This document shows, in pieces, positions 41,798 through 51,423 of a DNA stretch of 64,000 bases. Below the pieces are notes generated by a model, which had not been told where the DNA came from, searched no databases, and saw only the letters and a program-made list of their open reading frames with translations. Numbering within the stretch: the stretch's first letter is position 1; every line of letters starts with the position of its first letter. Position numbers and translations under genes: made by a program. Source of the stretch: Bacteroidota bacterium (GTDB lineage: Bacteria; Bacteroidota; Bacteroidia; Flavobacteriales_E; Vicingaceae); the NCBI GenBank assembly GCA_013112545.1, contig JABFGJ010000009.1, forward strand, positions 62,001 to 126,000, in the 5' to 3' direction.

Positions 41798-41832
41798 AAA
41801 AATACCCCCAATTAAATATCGGAGGTATTTTT
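41798..41832. terminator. Bidirectional terminator between coiled-coil gene and mscL
   Basis: AAAAATACC...CC (41798-41809) pairs with GGAGGTATTTTT (41821-41832), with one mismatch, and has A/T-runs on both sides. It lies between two convergent genes. Confidence 0.65.
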
Positions 41833-41837
41833 CTTTG

Positions 41838-42266
41838 TTATTGTTTCTTTAAAAGATCTCGGATTTCAGATAGTAAAACCTCCTCTTTTGATGGAGCAGG
41901 TGGAGCTGCAGGTGCTGCTGCTTCTTTTTTCTCCAATTTTTCCTTCATGCCGTTATACACTTTTACGACCATGAAAATAGCAAAGGCTACAATTAAAAAG
42001 GTAATAATTGTATTTAAAAACATTCCATAATTAATAGCTACTTCTGCTACTGCGTCGCCCATTCCTTCAGCCGACTCAGGAGCCGCTTCTTGAATAACTA
42101 GCTTTAAGGCTGCAAAATCAACTCCACCTAAAACTTTTCCAATAGGCGGCATTAGAATATCATTGACTAATGATTTTACAATTGCTCCAAAATAAGTGGC
42201 CATAATAAGACCTACTGCCATTTCCATGACATTTCCTTTGCTTATAAATTTCTTAAATTCATTCAT
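41838..42266 (-). CDS. mscL: Large-conductance mechanosensitive channel
   Basis: The 142-residue channel has the MscL layout: N-terminal amphipathic helix (NEFKKFISKGNVMEMAVGLIMATYFGAIVKSLVNDILMPPIG, with the pore-lining part at about 14-40), a periplasmic loop, TM2 (TIITFLIVAFAIFMVVKVYN), and a C-terminal helix bundle with an Ala/Pro linker. It opens under membrane tension to release solutes on osmotic downshock. It is alone on its transcript; a 10-bp inverted repeat at 42333-42380 lies upstream. Confidence 0.95.
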   Translation of the reverse strand: MNEFKKFISKGNVMEMAVGLIMATYFGAIVKSLVNDILMPPIGKVLGGVDFAALKLVIQEAAPESAEGMGDAVAEVAINYGMFLNTIITFLIVAFAIFMVVKVYNGMKEKLEKKEAAAPAAPPAPSKEEVLLSEIRDLLKKQ

Positions 42267-42332
42267 GTTTATTGTTTTATGTTAATTAATAAAAGTGAAA
42301 TTAATTTTTTTTCTAAAAACATGGCTAAGAAT

Positions 42333-42380
42333 CCTTTTATAATTGTTAAATCAGACTTTTTTAAAATTTTTTATAAAAGG
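42333..42380. repeat. 10-bp perfect inverted repeat upstream of mscL
   Basis: CCTTTTATAA (42333-42342) and TTATAAAAGG (42371-42380) are exact inverted copies separated by 28 bases. It could be an operator or a leader hairpin for mscL. Confidence 0.5.
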
Positions 42381-42554
42381 GAATGAGTGAATTTAATATC
42401 AGAGACCAATAGCAAAGACACTTATATTTGCAATATTGGGACATCTATAGATTTGATTCGTTTTAAAGCTTACTTTTTTAGGTGTTTTAATAAATAAAAG
42501 CATAAAACTACTACATCTTCTGTCAAATAAGCAGTAGTAATATTTGGCATAAGC

Positions 42555-42583
42555 ATTGAATAGAGCTTAGGACAATTATATTT
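42555..42583 (+). promoter_or_regulatory. lon promoter
   Basis: TTG (42555-42557) and TATATTTG (42576-42583) are 18 bases apart. The predicted start is near 42588-42590, giving a leader of about 40 bases before the ATG at 42628. Confidence 0.65.
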
Positions 42584-42627
42584 GAGATAATTGTATTTTT
42601 TTAACTGACAAATTGACCTTAATATAT

Positions 42628-45072
42628 ATGAGTACTTTCCATTTTGATAAATTTTCTTTAGTAAACATTCTAGACGACGAAGCAGAATTTATTCCCCTAA
42701 TGACATCAGAAGATGAAGAGGAAATGAATAAAGAGGAGACTCCTGAAATCTTATCCATCTTACCGCTTAGAAATACAGTGCTTTTTCCAGGAGTTGTCAT
42801 ACCTATAACAGTTGGAAGGGATAAATCCATTAAATTAATTCAAGATGCAAACAAAGGCGACAAAGTCATAGGAGTTGTTTCGCAAAAAGACGATCAGATT
42901 GAAGAACCAAATGCAGAGCACTTACATGAAGTAGGGACGATAGCTAGAATCTTGAAAGTATTTAGAATGCCGGATGGCAACACTACAGTTATTATTCAAG
43001 GTAAAAAAAGGTTTAAAATATTAGAGATTTTGTCAACGGAACCTTATATAAAAGCTAAAATTGCACCTTATGATGTTAGTAAAACACCAAAAGACCCTCA
43101 ATTTGACGCCCTCGTATCTTCTATAAAAGATATGGCTTTAAGGATAATCGAACAATCACCAAACATCCCAACTGAAGCTTCTTTTGCTATTAAAAATATT
43201 GAAAGTAGTTCATATATGATCAATTTCATTTCATCAAATATGAACGCAGAGGTATCTGAGAAGCAAAAATTGCTCAAAGAGCCTGAAATAAGAAAAAGGG
43301 CTGAATTGCTTCTTCAGTATATCACCAAGGAAATGAAACTTTTAGAGTTGAAAAATGACATTCAATCTAAAGTTAAAACTGATATAGACAAGCAACAAAA
43401 AGAATACTTCTTGAATCAACAAATGAAGCTAATTCAAGAAGAGCTCGGCGGAAACCCTCAAGATCAAGAAATTAAAGAATTTTCAAAAAGAGCTTTAAAA
43501 AAGAAGTGGAATAAGGAAGTTAAAACAAGGTTTGAAAAAGAATTGAGTAAACTTCAACGCATGCATTCAGCGTCAGCTGAATATTCAGTGCAAGTTAACT
43601 ACATTGAAACCTTATTGGATTTACCTTGGAATGAATGCTCAAAGGACAAATTTGATTTAAAGAAAGCTAAAGCTATTTTAGATCGAGATCATTACGGTTT
43701 AAAAGAAGTGAAAGACAGAATCATAGAGCACTTGGCTGTATTAAAACTGAAAGGCAATATGAAGTCGCCAATTCTATGTTTATATGGCCCTCCAGGTGTT
43801 GGTAAAACATCACTTGGAAAATCAATTGCTGAAGCAATAGGAAGAAAATACGTTCGAATGTCTTTAGGTGGCTTAAGAGATGAAGCCGAGGTAAGAGGGC
43901 ATCGAAAAACGTATATTGGAGCAATGCCAGGTCGAATTTTGCAAAGCTTAAAGAAAGTCAACACTTCAAATCCAGTTTTTGTATTGGATGAAATTGATAA
44001 AATTGGTACTGGAAATCATAACGGAGACCCTTCATCAGCAATGCTTGAAGTATTAGATCCTGAGCAAAATGAAAATTTCTACGATAATTTTGTGGAATTA
44101 GATTATGATTTATCTAAAATTCTATTTATTGCAACGGCTAACTCTCTAACTACTATTCAACCTGCTTTACGCGATAGAATGGAAATTATTGAAATCAATG
44201 GTTATACCTTAGAAGAAAAAGTGCAAATAGCCAAGAAACATTTGATTCCTAAATTAATTTCAGAAAACGGACTAAAAACAAAGCAAATATCTATTCCTGA
44301 AGATGTAGTCGCTCTTGTTTGTGAAGAATACACTAGAGAATCTGGGGTGAGAAACTTAGAAAAAAGACTTGCAAAAATTGCTCGATTTGCTGCAAAATCT
44401 ATTGCAATGGAAGAGAAATACGATACATTAATTAGTAAAGAAAAAGTATTTGAAATATTAGGTCCTGGCCATTCAAAAGACAAGTATCAGGGTAATGATG
44501 TGGCTGGTGTTGTTACTGGTTTAGCGTGGACACAAGTTGGCGGTGATATTTTGTACATCGAAGTAAGTTTAAGTAAAGGCAAAGGAAGATTAACACTTAC
44601 AGGAAATTTAGGTGATGTAATGAAAGAGTCGGCTATGATAGCTTTGGAGTATATTAAAGCCCATGCCGAGGAATTTGGAATTGTAAACACTGCATTTGAA
44701 AATTGGAATGTCCACATTCATGTGCCTGAAGGTGCGACACCAAAAGATGGCCCTTCTGCAGGAATTACGATGTTAACCGCCATAGTATCTGCCTTTACAC
44801 AGCGAAAAGTTAAAAGTAAATTAGCAATGACAGGCGAAATCACTTTAAGAGGAAGGGTGCTACCTGTTGGTGGAATTAAAGAGAAAATATTAGCTGCTAA
44901 AAGAGCTAATATAAACCACATTATACTTTCAATTGACAATAAAAAGGACATCGATCAAATCGATAAAGTTTATCTCAAAGGACTTAATTTTTCTTATGTT
45001 GTTGAGATGAAAGAAGTTATTGGTTTAGCACTTTTAAGCTCAAAAGTTAAGAATGCAGTAAAAATAGGGTAG
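42628..45072 (+). CDS. lon: ATP-dependent protease Lon
   Basis: I set the start at the ATG at 42628 ([12 protein letters not shown]) rather than a TTG five codons upstream; this gives 814 residues. The LAN substrate-binding domain begins near residue 35 ([23 protein letters not shown]). The AAA+ module has Walker [10 protein letters not shown] and Walker [12 protein letters not shown], and the protease domain has Ser710 (DGPSAGI) and Lys753 as the catalytic dyad. Lon degrades damaged and regulatory proteins. It converges with the acid-phosphatase gene two bases after its stop. Confidence 0.97.
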   Translation: MSTFHFDKFSLVNILDDEAEFIPLMTSEDEEEMNKEETPEILSILPLRNTVLFPGVVIPITVGRDKSIKLIQDANKGDKVIGVVSQKDDQIEEPNAEHLHEVGTIARILKVFRMPDGNTTVIIQGKKRFKILEILSTEPYIKAKIAPYDVSKTPKDPQFDALVSSIKDMALRIIEQSPNIPTEASFAIKNIESSSYMINFISSNMNAEVSEKQKLLKEPEIRKRAELLLQYITKEMKLLELKNDIQSKVKTDIDKQQKEYFLNQQMKLIQEELGGNPQDQEIKEFSKRALKKKWNKEVKTRFEKELSKLQRMHSASAEYSVQVNYIETLLDLPWNECSKDKFDLKKAKAILDRDHYGLKEVKDRIIEHLAVLKLKGNMKSPILCLYGPPGVGKTSLGKSIAEAIGRKYVRMSLGGLRDEAEVRGHRKTYIGAMPGRILQSLKKVNTSNPVFVLDEIDKIGTGNHNGDPSSAMLEVLDPEQNENFYDNFVELDYDLSKILFIATANSLTTIQPALRDRMEIIEINGYTLEEKVQIAKKHLIPKLISENGLKTKQISIPEDVVALVCEEYTRESGVRNLEKRLAKIARFAAKSIAMEEKYDTLISKEKVFEILGPGHSKDKYQGNDVAGVVTGLAWTQVGGDILYIEVSLSKGKGRLTLTGNLGDVMKESAMIALEYIKAHAEEFGIVNTAFENWNVHIHVPEGATPKDGPSAGITMLTAIVSAFTQRKVKSKLAMTGEITLRGRVLPVGGIKEKILAAKRANINHIILSIDNKKDIDQIDKVYLKGLNFSYVVEMKEVIGLALLSSKVKNAVKIG

Positions 45073-45074
45073 TA

Positions 45075-45896
45075 TTAATAGGCTCTTAAAAATTGTAAAT
45101 TACCTTTTACGTCAAATTGCAAGGGTTCATTTCGCTTACTTTTTAAGGCTTTTTGCCAATTTCCGTACATTACGTTAGGTAATATTATAAACTTATTTCC
45201 AAAATCATTTCGATAGACACTTGCGTTTTCTTTACGATCAACAATACTTTCTGATTCTTCTAAAACAGTGTTAAAATCAGCTAAGTTATCACCAATTAAC
45301 ATGACAATTTTTTTAGAGTCTATCAAACCATTTCTGCGGTTTGTTTTTTCAGAACTATTATCAGCATCTTTTAATAAAAATTGATTCGATTCATAGTGTA
45401 GATCAAACTTTGCTAAGTTCTTAATAGTATTTTCTAACTCTTCATTATTTCTATTGCTGATAAAAAATACCTCTACACCATATTGGGTTATATCTAACAA
45501 AAACTCTTTTGCACCAGGTACAAGCTGCGCATCCGCAAGGTTCGACCATTCCATCCATGATTCAGGACTATAGTTTGAACCTTCAAGGATTAATCTAGCA
45601 TTATATGGAGAATTATCTAACACTGTTTCATCAAGGTCTAGCACTACAACTTCATTCCCATCTAACTTTTCTAATGACAACTTTTCTAAATAATGCCGAG
45701 CTGCATTAAAAGCTTGGTAACATAAAGCGTCATATTCAGCTGCTGTTTGTTGCCACAAAACTGCATTTTCGCTTGGGTCTGATTTTTGACTTGCTTGGTC
45801 AGTAATTACATTGTTGTTCGTGGTTGAACTAGTGGTGCTACCACAAGAAACAAGTGCAAAAAACAAAGGAATATAGATTAGTCTATTGATTTTCAT
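45075..45896 (-). CDS. Lipoprotein e(P4)-type acid phosphatase
   Basis: The start is ATG at 45896, which gives a lipoprotein signal with lipobox LVSC (Cys about residue 18). A longer frame to 46031 overlaps the DUF4249 gene and lacks a signal. The 273-residue protein has DLDETVLDN, the HAD/DDDD phosphatase motif, EVFFISNRNNEE, and MLIGDNLADF as the later acidic motif. e(P4) enzymes are outer-membrane lipoproteins that release phosphate from nucleotides such as NMN or 5'-AMP. It starts one base after the DUF4249 stop and may be in that unit. Confidence 0.9.
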   Translation of the reverse strand: MKINRLIYIPLFFALVSCGSTTSSTTNNNVITDQASQKSDPSENAVLWQQTAAEYDALCYQAFNAARHYLEKLSLEKLDGNEVVVLDLDETVLDNSPYNARLILEGSNYSPESWMEWSNLADAQLVPGAKEFLLDITQYGVEVFFISNRNNEELENTIKNLAKFDLHYESNQFLLKDADNSSEKTNRRNGLIDSKKIVMLIGDNLADFNTVLEESESIVDRKENASVYRNDFGNKFIILPNVMYGNWQKALKSKRNEPLQFDVKGNLQFLRAY

Positions 45897-45897
45897 A

Positions 45898-46773
45898 CTA
45901 TTGTATAATTTTATAATTTCTACTGATGGAAGATATAGAGAAAACGCCAAGTACATCATTTTGTAAATTTCCTGCAAGATCTGTAATGGTCGATCTAACA
46001 TTAGCTGTTGGCGTTGCAAACAATCCTCCATTATTTGCCTGCGAAGATACCTGAATTAAATAATTCCATGCGTCTTCATTCATACTTAACAATTCCACTG
46101 AACAAGAATCTCCTATAATGAAAGGCTCATCTCGATTTGTGATAGAAGCTCTAATGGGCAGAATAAACGTTAAGCCATCAGCCGCAGGGCCATCAAATGC
46201 TGCATCTTGTGAAAGGATAAATTGCGCATATTGTAGCGTATCTATAGGATTTGAATTTTTATAAGCTTTAATCCAATAAAAATCTCTACTTCCGTAAAAA
46301 TCTTTAGCCCAAAACTGTGCGTAATACCCTTCTTCTGATCCTAAATCAGCTTCTTCAAATTCATAAGTAATCGAGTCTATAACAGGAACAGGTTTTAGTG
46401 TTGACTTGCCTAAATATGTATTGTTTTCATATTCTACTATTAAGCGATATTCAAACCCTATACTGTCTAATTTACCCATGCTTGTTGGATTGTAATTGTA
46501 ATTTCCGTTTCCATCGTTTACAAAAGGATAAACAAGGTTATTGGGCCCTTCAATTTTAACTACTGCATTGTTAACAGATGGAGTGGGGGCATTTAAAAAA
46601 TATGCTGCTGACTTTGTAAGCCTAATGCTTTGTATAGTACTATCTGAATTGATAAAGCCATCAATAACTAATTGGCTTCTACCATTTTTCAAATCTAAAT
46701 CAATTACATCTTCACATGAAGAAAAACTAAATGCAATTAAAATAACTGAAATGGTGTATATAATTGTTCTCAT
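45898..46773 (-). CDS. DUF4249 lipoprotein
   Basis: The 291-residue protein has a lipoprotein signal (ILIAFSFSSCEDVIDLDL, lipid-modified Cys at 20) and DUF4249 features (LVIDGFINSDSTIQSIRLTKSAAYFL). DUF4249 genes nearly always follow a TonB receptor in Bacteroidota, as here: the TonB gene ends four bases upstream. It likely sits on the outer membrane and helps that receptor. The ligand is unknown. Confidence 0.9.
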   Translation of the reverse strand: MRTIIYTISVILIAFSFSSCEDVIDLDLKNGRSQLVIDGFINSDSTIQSIRLTKSAAYFLNAPTPSVNNAVVKIEGPNNLVYPFVNDGNGNYNYNPTSMGKLDSIGFEYRLIVEYENNTYLGKSTLKPVPVIDSITYEFEEADLGSEEGYYAQFWAKDFYGSRDFYWIKAYKNSNPIDTLQYAQFILSQDAAFDGPAADGLTFILPIRASITNRDEPFIIGDSCSVELLSMNEDAWNYLIQVSSQANNGGLFATPTANVRSTITDLAGNLQNDVLGVFSISSISRNYKIIQ

Positions 46774-46777
46774 GTTT

Positions 46778-49126
46778 TTAAAAATTAAAATTGTATGAAA
46801 CTGCAGGAACTAAAGTTCCAATAACTGCATATCGGATTGCATCGGTTTTTCTTGGATTATCTTGGTTTTGTTCAAAATAGATTGAAAATGGGTTTTTACG
46901 ACTATACACATTGTAAATAGAGAACACCCATTCGCCTTTCCACTTTCTATCTTCGTTTTTCTTTGGAGTTAAAGTGGCAGAAATATCCAATCGATGATAG
47001 GCTGGTATTCTAAAATTATTTCTCTTATTATCTACATTGTGAGCAACCACAACTCCTTGTATTTCATATCGATTAGTTGGGAAAGTACCTGGAGTACCGG
47101 TAGAATAAACAAAGTTTGCTGAAAATGACCATTTCTTATTTAATTCATATGAATTGACTACACTGAGGTTATGCAAGCGATCAAAACGATTTGGATACCA
47201 ATCTCCGTTACTAATGCCATTAACTTTACGTTCCGATCTTGATAAAGTATAACTAACCCATCCGGTAAGTTTTCCTGTATTCTTTTTAACATATAATTCT
47301 AATCCAAAAGCTCTACCATCGCCTGAAAGCAAATCACCCTCAAGTTGTTCATTAAAAAATATTCGAGCATTGTCAATGTAATCTACTTGGTTTTGAAAGT
47401 CTTTTGCAAAAACTTCAACTGAGGTTTCGTATTTATTATTTTTAAAATTTCTAAAATATCCAACAGCAACTTGGTCAGCTACCTGAGGTTTTACATTGTT
47501 CGTGGTTGGCAACCAAATATCAACTGGTGTTGAAGCTATCGTATTAGAAATTAGATGTAAATATTGGGTCATTCTATTATAACTAGCTTTAACTGAACTG
47601 AATTCGGTTAAATCATATTTCACAGAAAGTCTTGGTTCAAAGAAATTATAATTGGCAATTGATTTGTTTTTAGCAAAGGATATTTCTTCATCTAGGGGTT
47701 TTGTTATTCCGGGAATTGTGTCTCTGTATGTTTGTTTTATTCCTTTACCTAAATATGCAAAATGAGACCATCTTAAACCGTAAAGTACACTTGTACGAGC
47801 TCCAATTTTCTGTTCATTTAAAATGTAAATACCATTTTCGATACCGTATTTCTCTCGTAAACTAATGTTACTAGTTTGCCCATCACTTGCAAAGGTTGCT
47901 TGAGCTGGTTTAAAGTCATAATAGATAGATTGTGCACCAAATTTCAAGGTGTTTTTATTGTTCAGGTAATAAGAAAAATCAGGTTTGATGCTAGTACTGA
48001 CTATGCTTGAATTCCAATCGAAATCATCTGCTGGGTCTTCTTCGTCAACTCCAAAAGCATAATCATAATCGCTATAAAAAGCCGTTAAATTCATGAATAA
48101 TTTTTCATTGAAAATATGATTCCAACGAGCCGTAGCAGTTGCATTACCCCAGTTAAAGATAAATCCAGATCCAAAAACATCTCGGCCAAAATATCCTGAT
48201 AAAAACAATTTGTTTTTTGCATTTAATTCATAATTCACTTTTGCAGTTAAATCGTAGAAGTAAAATTTTGTGTTTTTTAAATTCTCATTTAAAAATGGCT
48301 TAGCTAAAACGTCAGCATAGGATCTTCTTCCTGCAACAAGGAATGATGCCTTGTCTTTAACAATAGGGCCTTCAACCGAAAGCCTGCTAAAAATAACTCC
48401 AACTCCTCCTGAACCAGTTAATTCTTTTTTATTTCCTTCCTTCATACGGATATCTAGTATTGAAGAAAGCCTCCCGCCATATTCTGGTGAAATACCACCT
48501 TTTATCAATTTTACATTTTTTACCGCATCTGGATTAAACACCGAGAAGAAACCAAATAAGTGAGATGAATTATAAACAGGGGCTTCATCTAATAACACAA
48601 GGTTTTGGTCAATTCCTCCACCACGCACATTAAATCCAGTACTGCCTTCACCAACAGTAGAAACTCCAGGTAGCAATAAAATGCTTTTTACAACATCGGC
48701 CTCACCCAATAAAGCAGGTATTTTTTTAATAGTCTTAGAGTCAATTTTATTGACACTCATCTCAATACTTTTAAAGTTATTATCTGCCTTTTCACCAGTT
48801 ATTTCTACTACGTCTAACTTATTTACGGTTTCGGCTAACTCAATGTTTTTTTGGATGTTTCTTGAAAGATCTACTTTAATTGTCTGTTCGTTATACCCTA
48901 TATAAGAATAACTTACATCATACACGCCTTCGCTAAGCGTTAGGGAATAAAACCCATAAACATTGGCACTAACTCCAATGGATTTTGATTTTATATAAAC
49001 GGTAGCTCCAATCAACTCTTCACCAGTTTCAGCTGATTTAACATAGCCACTTATGGTGTATTTTTCTTGTGAAAAAACTGTAAAGCTTAATAATAAAGTG
49101 ATGATTAAAATAATTGATTTATTCAT
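46778..49126 (-). CDS. TonB-dependent receptor with carboxypeptidase-like N-terminal domain
   Basis: The 782-residue receptor has a signal peptide (1-19), a carboxypeptidase-regulatory-like domain (TISGYVKSAETGEELIGATVYIKS, about 23-105), a plug (ADVVKSILLLPGVSTVGEGSTGFNVRGGGIDQNLVLLDEAPVY) and a 22-strand barrel ending FNF-like at AVSYNFNF. It imports a ligand across the outer membrane using TonB energy. The paired DUF4249 gene follows. Substrate unknown. A possible -7 box TAAATTTG lies at 49157-49150 on its strand. Confidence 0.92.
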   Translation of the reverse strand: MNKSIILIITLLLSFTVFSQEKYTISGYVKSAETGEELIGATVYIKSKSIGVSANVYGFYSLTLSEGVYDVSYSYIGYNEQTIKVDLSRNIQKNIELAETVNKLDVVEITGEKADNNFKSIEMSVNKIDSKTIKKIPALLGEADVVKSILLLPGVSTVGEGSTGFNVRGGGIDQNLVLLDEAPVYNSSHLFGFFSVFNPDAVKNVKLIKGGISPEYGGRLSSILDIRMKEGNKKELTGSGGVGVIFSRLSVEGPIVKDKASFLVAGRRSYADVLAKPFLNENLKNTKFYFYDLTAKVNYELNAKNKLFLSGYFGRDVFGSGFIFNWGNATATARWNHIFNEKLFMNLTAFYSDYDYAFGVDEEDPADDFDWNSSIVSTSIKPDFSYYLNNKNTLKFGAQSIYYDFKPAQATFASDGQTSNISLREKYGIENGIYILNEQKIGARTSVLYGLRWSHFAYLGKGIKQTYRDTIPGITKPLDEEISFAKNKSIANYNFFEPRLSVKYDLTEFSSVKASYNRMTQYLHLISNTIASTPVDIWLPTTNNVKPQVADQVAVGYFRNFKNNKYETSVEVFAKDFQNQVDYIDNARIFFNEQLEGDLLSGDGRAFGLELYVKKNTGKLTGWVSYTLSRSERKVNGISNGDWYPNRFDRLHNLSVVNSYELNKKWSFSANFVYSTGTPGTFPTNRYEIQGVVVAHNVDNKRNNFRIPAYHRLDISATLTPKKNEDRKWKGEWVFSIYNVYSRKNPFSIYFEQNQDNPRKTDAIRYAVIGTLVPAVSYNFNF

Positions 49127-49325
49127 TGAATTTTAATTGTAAAAGATGCCAAATTTAAAAAATAAGGAAATAAATAAGTTTAAAGACTAAATATAAAGTG
49201 GTGTATGATTGTAGATTAGCAACTTAAATGTGAGGTGTTTATGTGTTTTTTTATGTTGTGCAATAATAAACACATACTTTTATATAATGTTTTTCCAAAT
49301 GCATTTTTTTTATAGTATATATATA

Positions 49326-49358
49326 AAAAAAACCTTGAGGAAAGCTCAAGGTTTTTTT
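49326..49358 (-). terminator. Strong terminator after alpha-oxoamine synthase gene
   Basis: AAAAAAACCTTGAG (49326-49339) and CTCAAGGTTTTTTT (49345-49358) form a 14-bp perfect stem around a 5-base loop. It lies 20 bases after the stop of the minus-strand gene at 49379-50623. Confidence 0.85.
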
Positions 49359-49378
49359 GTTAGAATAAGGCTAAAAAA

Positions 49379-50623
49379 TTATATCGCTGCAATTTGTTCA
49401 GACTTGTATTCGCCTGCCTCTAATTTCGATTTCACTTTATTAAAAGTATCTATGGTGTATTTAACATCTTCAAGAGTATGCATTGCAGTTGGAATCAGTC
49501 TAAGTATTATTAAACCTTTTGGGATAACAGGATAAACTACAATAGAACAAAATAAATCGTGGTTTTCTCGCAAATCCAATGTTAGGTTAGTAGCTTCACC
49601 TAGACCTCCTTCTAAAATTACTGGAGTAACTTGGGTGTTAGTAGTGCCTATATTAAAACCAGAAGCAACCAATCCTTCTTGTAAAGCATTAGCTATAGTC
49701 CAAAGCTTTTCTCTGAGTTCAGGCATGTTTTTCATCATTTTTAAACGCTTTCTAGCACCTACCACTAAAGGCATTGGCAAGGATTTAGCGAATATTTGAG
49801 AACGCATATTATACCTCAGAAAACGGACTAAATCTTCGTCACCTGCAATAAAAGCACCTATGCTTGCAAATGCTTTTGCAAAAGTTCCAAAGTAAACATC
49901 TATATCATCTTGAACACCTTGAGCTTCACCAGTACCAGCTCCAGTAGGTCCCATAGTACCAATTCCATGAGCATCATCTACAAATAACCTGAAATTGTAT
50001 TTGCTTTTTAAAGCAGCGATTTCTTTCAATTTACCTTGATTTCCACTCATCCCAAAGACTCCTTCGGTAATCACTAAAATCGCTCCGTTTTGTTCTTCAG
50101 CTAACTTTGTAGCACGCTGCAATTGCTTCTCTAAGTTTTCAATGTCATTATGCTTATATACATATCTTTTTCCTTGGTGAAGTCTTACTCCATCAATTAT
50201 GCAAGCATGTGACTCGGCATCATAAACAATTACATCATTACGGTCAACTAAAGCATCAATGGCAGACATGCAACCTTGGTAGCCAAAATTCAATAAAATT
50301 GAATCTTGCTTACTTACATATTCAGCTAATTCTTTTTCTAGTTTTTCGTGAAGGAGAGTGTTGCCAGACATCATTCTTGCACCCATAGGATATCCTAATC
50401 CCCATTTTTTAGTGGCTTTAGTATCCACTTTTCTGATATCGGGATGATTTGATAAACCAAGGTAGTTGTTAAGGCTCCACTGTAATACATCTTTTCCTCG
50501 AAAAGTCATTCGATTTTTAATTTCTCCTTCTAATTTCGGAAATGTAAAGTAACCGTGACTCTCTTTTGCGTGCTTTCCTAGTGGTCCAGGGTTTGCAGAT
50601 ATTTTTTCAAATAAATCTTTCAT
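49379..50623 (-). CDS. Alpha-oxoamine synthase, SPT/CapA-like
   Basis: The start ATG at 50623 gives MKDLFEKISANPGPLGKHAKE and 414 residues, as in homologues; a further nine residues upstream are unlikely. SLNNYLGLSNHPDI, the DDAHGIGTMG Asp/His motif and Lys in FGTFAKAFASIGAF (Schiff base) fit the KBL/BioF/SPT family. It joins an acyl thioester to an amino acid. In Bacteroidota close relatives make 3-ketosphinganine from serine or the cysteate-derived base of sulfonolipids (capnine). Which of the two cannot be told from the sequence alone. It is monocistronic with a strong terminator. Confidence 0.8.
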   Translation of the reverse strand: MKDLFEKISANPGPLGKHAKESHGYFTFPKLEGEIKNRMTFRGKDVLQWSLNNYLGLSNHPDIRKVDTKATKKWGLGYPMGARMMSGNTLLHEKLEKELAEYVSKQDSILLNFGYQGCMSAIDALVDRNDVIVYDAESHACIIDGVRLHQGKRYVYKHNDIENLEKQLQRATKLAEEQNGAILVITEGVFGMSGNQGKLKEIAALKSKYNFRLFVDDAHGIGTMGPTGAGTGEAQGVQDDIDVYFGTFAKAFASIGAFIAGDEDLVRFLRYNMRSQIFAKSLPMPLVVGARKRLKMMKNMPELREKLWTIANALQEGLVASGFNIGTTNTQVTPVILEGGLGEATNLTLDLRENHDLFCSIVVYPVIPKGLIILRLIPTAMHTLEDVKYTIDTFNKVKSKLEAGEYKSEQIAAI

Positions 50624-50782
50624 TAAATAGTCTTGTTTTAAACAAGACACAAATTTAGCCTAAATTTAGATACAGCCAAATTATTCTCTAGGTCTTAGGA
50701 AATCTTTTTAATTAACATTTTTGCAAGTAGGAGAGGTGCTTCTCTTCTAAGTACTTGCATACTTTATGGTAATTTCAAATAA

Positions 50783-50810
50783 AAAAAGGCACTCTCTCAA
50801 GTGCCTTTTT
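50783..50810 (-). terminator. Terminator after ssb
   Basis: AAAAAGGCACT (50783-50793) and AGTGCCTTTTT (50800-50810) form an 11-bp stem with a 6-base loop, 20 bases beyond the ssb stop. Confidence 0.85.
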
Positions 50811-50829
50811 GTGAAGTGGATTGATGCTT

Positions 50830-51168
50830 TTAGTCTTTTCCTCCAAGCATTAGAATCTCACTGATAACAACTTCAGTGATGTATTTTTTTACACCTTCCT
50901 TGTCTTCATACGATCTGCTGGTTAATTTGCCTTCTATCGCTACTTCACTGCCTTTTTTCAAATACTTCTCAGCGATTTCTGCGGTTTTTCCCCATGCAAC
51001 TAGGTTATGCCACTGTGTATCCGATACTTTTTCTCCTTTACTATTCGTATAACGCTCGCTTGTTGCGATTGATAATTTAGCTAAGGTTTTGCCACCATCT
51101 AAATGTTTAACTTCTGGATTCATACCCAAGTGACCGATTAATTGTACTTTGTTTCTTAAATTATTCAT
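50830..51168 (-). CDS. ssb: Single-stranded DNA-binding protein, short form
   Basis: The 112-residue protein is an OB-fold SSB (NKVQLIGHLGMNPEVKHLDGGKTLAKLSIATSE, DTQWHNLVAWGKTAEIAEKYLKKGSEVAIEGKL). It ends MLGGKD right after the fold and lacks the linker and acidic DDxPF tail with which housekeeping SSB recruits partners. Another full-length SSB probably exists elsewhere; this one may be a paralogue for repair or uptake. It has its own terminator. Confidence 0.9.
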   Translation of the reverse strand: MNNLRNKVQLIGHLGMNPEVKHLDGGKTLAKLSIATSERYTNSKGEKVSDTQWHNLVAWGKTAEIAEKYLKKGSEVAIEGKLTSRSYEDKEGVKKYITEVVISEILMLGGKD

Positions 51169-51423
51169 GATAAATAAGTTTTAGTTAATAAATGTTTTTA
51201 AGATTGCCATTGTTTCCAATTGACGGTGCAAATATTCGAACACTTGAAACTACGACTCGGGATTTAAATGTTTGTAGTCGTTTAAAAGTCGTTTGTAAAC
51301 GTTTAAAAACGATTTTGTTCTTGATTATTAATAGTTTATCTACAATAGAAAAATTTCAGAAAGGATAAAAAAAACGCTTATTTCTAAACGTTTATTTTTT
51401 TTGGACTCGAATTTACCTTATAG
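51169..51423. repeat. Spacer rich in CGTTTA/AAACG words
   Basis: Between ssb and the helicase gene, the words GTCGTTT, CGTTTA, AAACG and their inverts occur about nine times between about 51275 and 51395, including CGTTTGTAAACG and AAACGTTTAAAAACG. They may form overlapping hairpins or binding sites. No ORF is credible. Confidence 0.4.

Larger units (their letters stand above)
42267..42627. other. Divergent spacer mscL-lon
   Basis: This 361-base spacer has no credible gene. It holds a 10-bp inverted repeat, one isolated -7 box (TATATTTG, 42423-42430) and the lon promoter near its right end. Confidence 0.6.

Noticed and set aside
42423-42430. Second lon promoter at TATATTTG
   Set aside because: It has a good -7 box but no TTG partner and is about 200 bases from the start codon, so it is only noted.
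45897-46031. N-terminal extension of the e(P4) phosphatase
   Set aside because: It overlaps the DUF4249 gene and would bury the lipoprotein signal that begins at 45896.
49230-49535. Plus-strand 101-codon frame
   Set aside because: It runs through a strong terminator and into the antisense of the alpha-oxoamine synthase gene.
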